Assembly: GCA_046261635.1 (NCBI GenBank)
Contig: JBHEOL010000154.1
Coordinates: forward strand, 1 to 5,013
Source: JBHEPS01 sp046261635
GTDB lineage: Bacteria > Acidobacteriota > Thermoanaerobaculia > Gp7-AA8
Reading direction: 5' to 3'
Length of the DNA: 5,013 nucleotides
Shown here: in pieces, positions 1-5,013 of the stretch
How the letters are laid out: each line of letters starts with the position of its first letter
Numbering within the stretch: the stretch's first letter is position 1
Translations under genes and position numbers: made by a program
The notes under the pieces: generated by a model
What the model saw: the letters and a program-made list of their open reading frames with translations, nothing else
Database searches by the model: none
Told to the model about the DNA's origin: nothing

Positions 1-1329
1 CTCTTCATCCCGATCCTGAGCGTCGACGCACACGAGCGCGCTTCCCGTTTCTCGCGCATCAACCAGCGCGGGCCGGAGGTGTCGGGCTGGCGGACCAATG
101 CGCGCAACCTCAATCTGAATCGCGACTACGCGAAGGCCGACACGATTGAGATCCGTGCGCTGATCGCCGCGGTTCAGAGGTGGGATCCGGATCTCTATCT
201 CGATCTCCACGTGACCGACGGAGCCGACTACCAGTACGACATCACCTGGGGATTCAACACCGGTGGATGGTCTCCGGCGATCGGTGAGTGGCTGAGCTCG
301 ACGCTCACTCCGAAGCTCGAGCACGACCTTGCGGCTTGGGGTCACATCCCGGGGCCGCTCATCTTCAACATTGCATCCGACTTCTCGAAGGGCATCTCGG
401 GATGGACCTCGCCGCCGCGGTTCTCGACCGGGTACGGCGATGCGATCCACCTTCCGACGGTCCTGGTCGAGAACCATTCGCTCAAGCCGTACCGCCAGCG
501 CGTCCTCGGCACGTACGTCCTGCTCAGAAGCACGATCGAGTCCGTGGGCGATTCGGCGCAGTCGCTGCGAGCCGCAATCGACACCGACATGAGGCGGCGA
601 GCCGGGAGCATCCCCCTCTCCTGGCGGGTCCCTGAGTCGGGTCCGCAGCAGATCGAGATCGAGGCGATCCGCTCGCGGCAGCGGCTGTCCGAGATCACCG
701 GTTCGATGGTGACCGACTGGCTCGGCGAGCCGGAGACGATCACGGTCGACTTTCACCTCGCGAGCGAGGTCGCCACGAGCGTCACACGCCCGAAGGCCTG
801 GTGGGTACCGCCGGCATGGCCGGAAGTGATCGAGCGGCTCGACGTCCACGGAATCCGCTACGAGAGGATCTCCGCGCCGCGCGAGGTCGAAGTCGAGATG
901 TACCGCCTCGTCGATCCGAAGATCGAAACGTCCCCCATGGAAGGACACGTGCGCGTCGGGTCGGGTCTCCGGACCGAGAGGCGGACCTGGCGCTTTCCGG
1001 CGAACTCGCTCCGCGTTCCGGCGGATCAGCCGCTCGGAACGCTCGCGGCACTCCTGCTGGAGCCCGGGTCGGGCGACTCGCTGTTCCAGTGGGGATTCAT
1101 GCTCGAGCCGCTCTCGCGCACCGAGTACGTCGAGGCTTACGTCATGGAGCCGATGGCGCGGCGGATGCTCGAGGCGAATCCGTCGCTGCGAGCGGAGTTC
1201 GAGGAGAAGCTCGAGAGCGATGTTGCGTTCCGCGGAGATCCGAATGCCCGGCTCCGCTGGTTCTACGAAAAGACTCCGTGGCTCGACGAGCGGTGGAGGC
1301 TCTATCCGATCGCGCGTGAGATCGAGTGA
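1..1329 (+). CDS. M14-family zinc carboxypeptidase-like metallopeptidase, 5'-truncated by the window edge
   Basis: The reading frame is open from the first base to the TGA at 1327-1329 (442 residues visible), so the true start lies upstream; the GTG at 79 is internal to the conserved run. Numbering from base 1, the sequence opens with the M14-like stretch FIPILSVDAHER, followed by NLNLNRDY, where N40-R41 match the Asn-Arg pair that binds the substrate carboxylate in carboxypeptidases. DLHVTDG supplies His70, which matches the third zinc ligand. LVENHSLKPYR supplies Glu157, which matches the catalytic general base. The first two zinc ligands (the HxxE motif) must lie upstream and cannot be checked. 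The expected activity is metal-dependent removal of C-terminal residues from peptides. About 240 residues follow the catalytic core and end in an RWFYEKTPWLDERWRLYP-type tail, an extension I recall from M14 proteins of environmental bacteria. Any signal peptide would be outside the window, so export is possible but unseen. The family call is firm; the substrate is unknown. Confidence 0.88.
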   Translation, partial: LFIPILSVDAHERASRFSRINQRGPEVSGWRTNARNLNLNRDYAKADTIEIRALIAAVQRWDPDLYLDLHVTDGADYQYDITWGFNTGGWSPAIGEWLSSTLTPKLEHDLAAWGHIPGPLIFNIASDFSKGISGWTSPPRFSTGYGDAIHLPTVLVENHSLKPYRQRVLGTYVLLRSTIESVGDSAQSLRAAIDTDMRRRAGSIPLSWRVPESGPQQIEIEAIRSRQRLSEITGSMVTDWLGEPETITVDFHLASEVATSVTRPKAWWVPPAWPEVIERLDVHGIRYERISAPREVEVEMYRLVDPKIETSPMEGHVRVGSGLRTERRTWRFPANSLRVPADQPLGTLAALLLEPGSGDSLFQWGFMLEPLSRTEYVEAYVMEPMARRMLEANPSLRAEFEEKLESDVAFRGDPNARLRWFYEKTPWLDERWRLYPIAREIE

Positions 1330-1390
1330 CGTGGCGGTGACGCGGGGGGCGAATGCTTCAAGCTGCCGCGGTGAAAGCCGGTGATTTTCG

Positions 1391-1416
1391 TGTAACATCG
1401 CTCTATTCGGGCCGTC
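1391..1416 (+). promoter_or_regulatory. Candidate ECF-sigma-type promoter upstream of the hybrid kinase
   Basis: The 162-nt gap between the peptidase stop and the kinase contains TGTAAC at 1391-1396, then 16 nt, then CGTC at 1413-1416. This resembles the TGWAAC-N16/17-CG pattern of some extracytoplasmic-function sigma promoters (SigX/SigW type in Bacillus). No good housekeeping -35/-10 pair is visible in this gap. The leader would be roughly 70 nt. The match is short and the host's sigma factors are unknown, so this is only a candidate; the kinase could also be read from a promoter upstream of the peptidase. Confidence 0.22.
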
Positions 1417-1477
1417 GTTGAATCCCTGCGCGTTCTGCCGACTTCCGAGCGTAGGCAGAGCAGAGAATCGGCTCGGT

Positions 1478-1484
1478 GAAAGAG
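1478..1484 (+). promoter_or_regulatory. Shine-Dalgarno-like site that decides the kinase start
   Basis: The purine run GAAAGAG sits 7 nt before the ATG at 1492 but only 1 nt before the alternative in-frame GTG at 1486. The spacing favours the ATG, which shortens the longest open frame by two residues. Confidence 0.55.
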
Positions 1485-1491
1485 CGTGCTC

Positions 1492-4098
1492 ATGTCCCTT
1501 CTCGCGCACAACGAATCGGCGCGCCTCGAAGCGCTGCGATCGATCCAGGGTTTTGCCCGCGAATCCGAACCGAGATTCGATGATCTCGCTCGTCTCGCCG
1601 CCGACATCTGCGGCGTCCCCTTCGCCGTCATCGGCTTCGTCGAGGAGTCGAGCGAATGGTTCAAGTCGCGGATCGGGATTCCGGCCACGGAGCTCCCGCG
1701 GGAAGGGGGGTTCTGCTCCGCGACGATCGAGGAGAGTCACTATCTCCGGGTCGAAGATGCGTCCGGGGATGCGCGTTTCGCCGGCAACCCGCTGGTCTCG
1801 CAGCCTCCCGAGGTCTGCTTCTGGCTCGGCATCCCGCTCGTGAGCAACGGACAGGCGATCGGTGCACTCGGCGTCATGGACCGGCGCCCGCGCCCCGTCA
1901 GCGCGGCCCAGCTGCGCGCCCTTGGCGTCATCGCCCGTCAGATCATCTCGCAACTCGAGCTCGGCGACGTCAATGCGCGCTCGCGCCGGAGCTTCGACGA
2001 TCTCGCGCAGGCGCGCGAGATGATCGAGGAGAGCGAAGACAGGTTCAAGGACCTCTTCGAGCACGCCGACGACTGGGTGATGAGCATCTCGGCCGCGGGC
2101 CGCGTTCTCCACACGAACAACGCGTGCCTGCATGCTCTCGGCTACGAGGAGCTCGCCGGCCGATCGATCGAGGATCTCGTCGAGCCGGGTGCCCGGCGCG
2201 ACTTCAACGCGACCTTCGACCGGGTGATGCGGTCCGGAGTCGCCGAGCGGGTCGAGACGGTCTTTCTCAACGCGGACGGACAGCAAATCACGGTCGAGGG
2301 AGGACTCAACCCGAAGGTCATCGCCGACAAGGCGGTGCTTTCGCGGGTCATCTTCCGCGACATCAGTGACCGTAAGCGCTACGAGGGAGAGCTCAGCCGG
2401 GCGCGCGACGCGGCGCTCGAATCGGCCAAGCTCAAGTCGCAGTTCCTCACCAACATCAGCCACGAAATCCGAACGCCGATGAACGGCATCGTCGGGATGC
2501 TCGACCTGCTGCTCGACACCGAGCTCGATGAGGAGCAGAAGGAATTCTCGCGGACGGCACTCTCCTCGGCCGAGGCGCTGCTCGCGACGATCAACAACAT
2601 CCTGCAGATCTCGCGGCTCGAGACGGGGAAGGCCGCCATTTCGATCGCCGACTTCGACCTGCAGCGAACGGCTGAAAAGATCCTCGAGGTCATGGAGATC
2701 GCCGCGGACGAGAAATCGATCCGCGTGCAGCTCGAGATCGACCCGTCGCTGCCTCCCGTCCTGCGCGGCGACGTCGCCAAGTACAGGCAGACGCTGACGA
2801 ACCTCGTGTCCAACGGGGTGAAATTCACCCGCCAGGGGTCGGTCAAGGTCCGGCTCCTTCGCGATCGCGATACCGACACGCACGTGCTCGTGAAGACCGA
2901 GGTCCGGGACACCGGGTCCGGGATCCCGGAGCATCTCAGGGAAAGCCTGTTCGAGCCGTTCACCCAGGCCGACGGGTCGACCACACGCGAGCATGGCGGA
3001 GCCGGAATCGGTCTGGCGACCGCGAAGCGGCTCGTCGAACTGATGGGCGGCGTTCTCGGGCTCGAAAGTCGGCCGGGGGAGGGGACGACGGTCTGGTTCA
3101 CGATCCCCTTCGAGAAGCAGCCCGACCGGCGGGCCGCCATGGCCCCGCTCCGCCGCGGGTTGAAGGGACTCCACGCCCTCCTTCTCGATGCCAGCGCCAC
3201 GAGCTCGCAGCTCATCCGCCACTATCTTCAGGACGAATGGGAAGTGAGGGTCGAATCGGTCGCAAAGCCGGTCGAAGCGCTGTCGCTGGCGCGGCGCGCC
3301 GCGAAAAACGACGATCCCTTCGACGTCATTCTCTATGACATCAACACACCCGAGCTCGACGGGTGGGAATTCGCCGAAGCGCTCGGAAGCGACCCGTCCC
3401 TCGAGGGAACCCCGGTCATCCTCATCACCCCGCTCGGCGAGCGCCTCGATGCCGATGTCATGCGCGCAGCCGGCGTGACCGGCGCCGTGAGCAAGCCGGT
3501 CGAGAAGGCCGAGCTGTTCGATGCTCTCACCTCGGTCGCTCTCGGAAGATCGTCGAGCCGCGGCGAGCCGGTGCCGGACGCCGCCCCCTCGCCGGAAGCG
3601 TTCGCTCCGGAACGCCCGGAAGCACCGATGGGGTTTGCGTTCGCTCCAACCCAGGTCGATGCGACTCTCGTGGAAGAAGACAGCCTCGACGATCTTCCCA
3701 GCGCGGTCCCGGCCGAGATGGCCGGCAAGATCCGGATCCTGCTGGCCGAGGACAATGTGCTGAATCAGAAGGTGGCGCTGCTCCAGTTGCGGAAGCTCGG
3801 GCTCGAGGCGGACGCCGTGGCGAACGGGATGCAGGTCATCGAGGCGATTCGGAAGAGCGAGTACGACGTGATCCTGATGGACTGTCAGATGCCGCAGATG
3901 GACGGTTACGAGGCGACGAAGGAAATCCGCCGCCGCGAGGGCAGCAACCGGCGGATCCGCATCATCGCGATGACGGCACATGCGCTCGAGGGAGATCGCG
4001 AGCGCTGCCTCGCGGCCGGGATGGACGACTACCTCTCCAAGCCCCTCAAGCAGGACGAGCTCATCGCGGCGCTGGGCCGGCAACGACTCCGCGCGTAG
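1492..4098 (+). CDS. Soluble hybrid sensor histidine kinase, GAF-PAS-HisKA-HATPase-REC-REC
   Basis: This 868-residue two-component sensor has no transmembrane segment or signal peptide, so it should sense a cytosolic cue. Domains in order: GAF at about 12-160 (WFKSRIG, F74-C75 and CFWLGIPL are typical of small-molecule-sensing GAFs of this subtype); PAS at about 182-302 ending in FRDISDRKR; a short coiled linker; HisKA with SHEIRTPMNG and phosphoacceptor His324; HATPase with N box NLVSNGVKFT (N437, N441), G1 box DTGSGIP (D473) and G2 box GGAGIGLA (502-509); REC1 at about 560-680; a Pro/Ala/Glu-rich linker at about 680-745; REC2 at about 749-865. REC2 has the full set: E753/D754, phosphoacceptor D797 in MDCQMPQMDG, T828 and K850. 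REC1 keeps D566, phosphoacceptor D616, T646 and K668, but the second acidic-pocket Asp is Ala567. The architecture is BarA-like without a C-terminal HPt, so phosphotransfer from REC2 would need a separate HPt protein. No response regulator or DNA-binding output gene lies nearby. Family assignment is very secure; signal and target are unknown. Confidence 0.96.
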   Translation: MSLLAHNESARLEALRSIQGFARESEPRFDDLARLAADICGVPFAVIGFVEESSEWFKSRIGIPATELPREGGFCSATIEESHYLRVEDASGDARFAGNPLVSQPPEVCFWLGIPLVSNGQAIGALGVMDRRPRPVSAAQLRALGVIARQIISQLELGDVNARSRRSFDDLAQAREMIEESEDRFKDLFEHADDWVMSISAAGRVLHTNNACLHALGYEELAGRSIEDLVEPGARRDFNATFDRVMRSGVAERVETVFLNADGQQITVEGGLNPKVIADKAVLSRVIFRDISDRKRYEGELSRARDAALESAKLKSQFLTNISHEIRTPMNGIVGMLDLLLDTELDEEQKEFSRTALSSAEALLATINNILQISRLETGKAAISIADFDLQRTAEKILEVMEIAADEKSIRVQLEIDPSLPPVLRGDVAKYRQTLTNLVSNGVKFTRQGSVKVRLLRDRDTDTHVLVKTEVRDTGSGIPEHLRESLFEPFTQADGSTTREHGGAGIGLATAKRLVELMGGVLGLESRPGEGTTVWFTIPFEKQPDRRAAMAPLRRGLKGLHALLLDASATSSQLIRHYLQDEWEVRVESVAKPVEALSLARRAAKNDDPFDVILYDINTPELDGWEFAEALGSDPSLEGTPVILITPLGERLDADVMRAAGVTGAVSKPVEKAELFDALTSVALGRSSSRGEPVPDAAPSPEAFAPERPEAPMGFAFAPTQVDATLVEEDSLDDLPSAVPAEMAGKIRILLAEDNVLNQKVALLQLRKLGLEADAVANGMQVIEAIRKSEYDVILMDCQMPQMDGYEATKEIRRREGSNRRIRIIAMTAHALEGDRERCLAAGMDDYLSKPLKQDELIAALGRQRLRA

Positions 4099-4112
4099 CG
4101 TTGTCGCTCCAG

Positions 4113-4158
4113 CAACCCCGGCTCCCTCGGACCTTGACCCACCGGCTTGCCGGGGTTG
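4113..4158. terminator. Inverted repeat between convergent genes, possible bidirectional terminator
   Basis: The 10-base arm CAACCCCGGC at 4113-4122 is perfectly complementary to GCCGGGGTTG at 4149-4158, with a 26-nt loop. It lies 15 nt past the kinase stop and 23 nt past the end of the toxin gene, where a shared terminator would be expected. Neither strand has a T-tract after the stem, and the loop contains a competing small hairpin (CCGG-CTTG-CCGG, 4142-4153). It is therefore not a classical intrinsic terminator; an RNA-stabilising hairpin or a chance repeat remains possible. Confidence 0.4.
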
Positions 4159-4180
4159 ATCAGCCAAACCCCCGGCCACG

Positions 4181-4609
4181 TCATGCGAAGGGATTCGAGT
4201 GTTTGATTGGAAAACGGGCGAAGTCGCGGTCGCCTGTCACCAGCTCGCTCACGCCGTGCTCGATGCAGAGCGCGGCGATGTGGGCGTCGTGCAGCAGGTT
4301 GCCGGTCACTCCAGAATCACGGACGACTCGCTGGAGAATGTCCGGATGCCGGTCGGTCTCGGCAAGGAGAACCAGCGTCGGCGAAGCGAGAATCCGCCCG
4401 AGATCCTCGAGAGCCAGAGCGGTTGGAACAGGGGGAGAAAAGACGCGCGGGTGGGTGATCACCCGGAGAAACTCGTGGACGCATGGCCACGGGAGGGCCC
4501 AGAGGTCTTTCCCCTCCACGAGCTCGGTGAGAATCCGGAGCGCGACGCGGTGATGGAGGGAGGAGCGGATCTCCGCGTAGACGAGAACGTTCGTGTCGAC
4601 CGCGCGCAA
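4181..4609 (-). CDS. vapC: VapC-type PIN-domain ribonuclease toxin
   Basis: This 142-residue single-domain protein has the PIN layout. VDTNVLVY near the N-terminus gives Asp5, HEF gives Glu46, LLHDAHIA gives Asp108, and TGDRDFARF gives Asp127 and Asp129. These acidic residues would bind the Mg2+/Mn2+ ions for RNA cleavage, and all expected positions are filled, so the toxin looks intact. VapC toxins are sequence-specific endoribonucleases that commonly cut tRNA or rRNA and block translation; the target here cannot be read from sequence. The start is TTG at 4609: an in-frame stop lies 18 nt upstream, no ATG or GTG intervenes, and the conserved VDTN strand begins at residue 4. A GGTGAGG run at 4612-4618 overlaps the antitoxin stop and lies very close to the TTG, so translation is probably coupled to the antitoxin. 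Length and context are normal for VapC. Confidence 0.92.
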   Translation of the reverse strand: MRAVDTNVLVYAEIRSSLHHRVALRILTELVEGKDLWALPWPCVHEFLRVITHPRVFSPPVPTALALEDLGRILASPTLVLLAETDRHPDILQRVVRDSGVTGNLLHDAHIAALCIEHGVSELVTGDRDFARFPIKHSNPFA

Positions 4610-4613
4610 GGCC

Positions 4614-4850
4614 TCACCGGCCGTTCATCAGGTCCAAGATCTGGTCGCGGTCGAGCAGGTCGACCCCGGGCTGCTCGACCGCGTCCCAGCCGCGGAGCTC
4701 GAACTTGACATGGCGGGGGCGCTCATGGTGATGGAGCGCGTGTCGAAGAAGTTCATTGGTGACGTCCTGCAGAGTCTTTCCCTGACGGGCCGCTCTTTCC
4801 TTGAGCTTCCTGAGCAGATCATCGTCCAGCGCGAGGGTTGTGCGTCCCAT
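4614..4850 (-). CDS. vapB: VapB-type ribbon-helix-helix antitoxin
   Basis: This 78-residue protein lies directly upstream of the PIN toxin, with 4 nt between its TGA and the toxin's TTG. Residues 3-8 (RTTLAL) form the predicted DNA-contacting beta strand. Residues 9-24 and about 26-38 (TLQDVTNELLRHAL) form the two helices of an Arc/CopG-like RHH fold, which dimerises and binds operator DNA. The C-terminal part, about 45-78, ending in VDLLDRDQILDLMNGR, is the expected toxin-wrapping segment. The role inferred from the family is to neutralise VapC and, alone or with VapC, repress the operon. The ATG at 4850 is the natural start because the RHH strand begins two residues later. No Shine-Dalgarno sequence precedes it, which agrees with a leaderless transcript from the promoter proposed upstream. 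Assignment rests on the fold pattern plus linkage to vapC. Confidence 0.88.
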   Translation of the reverse strand: MGRTTLALDDDLLRKLKERAARQGKTLQDVTNELLRHALHHHERPRHVKFELRGWDAVEQPGVDLLDRDQILDLMNGR

Positions 4851-4851
4851 G

Positions 4852-4882
4852 CATCAAAATGTGGGTCCGAGGCATTTTGATG
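4852..4882. promoter_or_regulatory. Probable VapB/VapBC operator (perfect inverted repeat)
   Basis: CATCAAAATG at 4852-4861 and CATTTTGATG at 4873-4882 are exact reverse complements, separated by 11 nt. Their centres are 21 bp apart, about two helical turns, which would place two RHH dimers on one face of the DNA. The AT-rich arms stand out in GC-rich surroundings. The repeat ends 1 nt before the antitoxin ATG and covers the proposed promoter from -10 into the first bases of -35, the expected position for autorepression. That the antitoxin binds here is inference. Confidence 0.75.
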
Positions 4883-4886
4883 TCAA
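4858..4886 (-). promoter_or_regulatory. Sigma70-type promoter of the vapBC operon
   Basis: Read on the minus strand, a perfect -35 hexamer TTGACA (4886-4881) is followed by a 17-nt spacer and a weak -10, CACATT (4863-4858, three of six matches to TATAAT). Transcription would start around 4850-4852, at or next to the antitoxin ATG, giving a leaderless or nearly leaderless mRNA. The -35 is convincing; the -10 is poor and could be shifted by one or two bases. Confidence 0.5.
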
Positions 4887-4914
4887 GAGGAACGAGGGGT
4901 GAGGGACGAGGGAC
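4887..4914. repeat. Short degenerate heptamer tandem repeat
   Basis: Four consecutive 7-bp units read GAGGAAC, GAGGGGT, GAGGGAC and GAGGGAC, followed by a decayed fifth, GAGATAA, to 4921. The array abuts the -35 of the vapBC promoter and is strongly purine-biased on the plus strand. It has no coding role that I can support. It could be a small microsatellite-like array or the edge of a larger dispersed repeat. Confidence 0.6.
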
Positions 4915-4956
4915 GAGATAAGCCAGAAACCACGGGCAGGCAGCACGGGCGCATTC

Positions 4957-4989
4957 CGCCGCCAAAGCCTGGAACTGCTTTTGGCGGCG
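4957..4989. repeat. GC-rich palindrome/hairpin in the gene-free right end
   Basis: CGCCGCCAAA at 4957-4966 pairs perfectly with TTTGGCGGCG at 4980-4989 around a 13-nt loop, and a G-T pair can extend the stem to 11. No T-tract follows on either strand, so it is not a standard terminator. The rest of 4887-5013 holds no gene I can support. Position and structure resemble REP-like or other dispersed intergenic palindromes; membership of such a family is inference. Confidence 0.5.
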
Positions 4990-5013
4990 ATCCTGCCATT
5001 TCGAGACGATGGT

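Noticed and set aside
79..81. GTG at 79 as the start of the peptidase
   Set aside because: The frame is open to base 1 and the upstream residues match the M14 family, so the gene continues beyond the window.
1434..1459. A 6-bp inverted repeat (TCTGCC / GGCAGA) in the kinase leader
   Set aside because: The stem is short, the loop is 14 nt, and such pairs are expected by chance in GC-rich sequence.
1486..1491. GTG at 1486 as the kinase start
   Set aside because: The Shine-Dalgarno-like GAAAGAG would be only 1 nt away; the ATG at 1492 has 7-nt spacing.
2379..3215. A 278-residue open frame on the minus strand opposite the kinase
   Set aside because: It lies antisense to the HisKA-HATPase domains, is Ser/Arg-rich with no recognisable motif, and is explained by high GC and codon bias of the real gene.
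3363..4553. A 396-residue plus-strand open frame spanning the kinase end, the gap and vapC
   Set aside because: The translation is Arg/Gly-rich low-information sequence, out of frame with REC1/REC2 and antisense to the toxin; the overlapping frames carry clear domain motifs.
4199..4880. Plus-strand open frames over the toxin-antitoxin region
   Set aside because: They are antisense shadows of vapC and vapB, whose minus-strand translations contain the PIN and RHH signatures.
4887..4921. The heptamer array as a CRISPR
   Set aside because: Units are 7 bp, directly adjacent and without spacers, and no cas gene is present.
4887..5013. An open minus-strand frame running in from the right edge
   Set aside because: It stays open by composition only, crosses the hairpin, the heptamer array and the vapBC promoter/operator, and shows no recognisable domain.

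Overview
The window reads as a piece of a high-GC bacterial chromosome. An Acidobacteriota-type soil or sediment lineage fits the style of the M14 peptidase and of the cytosolic GAF/PAS hybrid kinase, but this is an impression from protein style and base composition, not a classification. There is no rRNA, tRNA, phage or transposase sequence to anchor it.

Layout: (1) Bases 1-1329 (+) are the 3' part of an M14-family zinc carboxypeptidase-like gene, cut by the window edge. (2) Bases 1330-1491 are a short intergenic region with a weak ECF-like promoter candidate and a Shine-Dalgarno-like site. (3) Bases 1492-4098 (+) encode an 868-residue soluble hybrid histidine kinase with the order GAF-PAS-HisKA-HATPase-REC-REC. 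Its second receiver is fully canonical, and its first lacks one residue of the acidic pocket. (4) Bases 4099-4180 separate convergent genes and hold a perfect 10-bp inverted repeat. (5) Bases 4181-4850 (-) are a compact VapBC-type toxin-antitoxin operon: a ribbon-helix-helix antitoxin, then a PIN-domain toxin 4 nt downstream with a TTG start. Its upstream side carries a TTGACA-type promoter overlapped by a perfect 10-bp inverted repeat whose halves lie two helical turns apart, a good autoregulatory operator candidate. (6) Bases 4887-5013 have no convincing gene. They hold a degenerate 7-bp tandem repeat and a strong GC-rich hairpin that may belong to a dispersed non-coding repeat.

The peptidase and the kinase share a strand but are 162 nt apart and have no obvious functional link. 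The toxin-antitoxin pair is a self-contained accessory unit, transcribed towards the kinase. I see no clearly new multi-gene system. The most informative signals are the vapBC operator/promoter arrangement with a probable leaderless antitoxin start, the partly degenerate first receiver of the kinase, and the repeat-like sequence at the right end.
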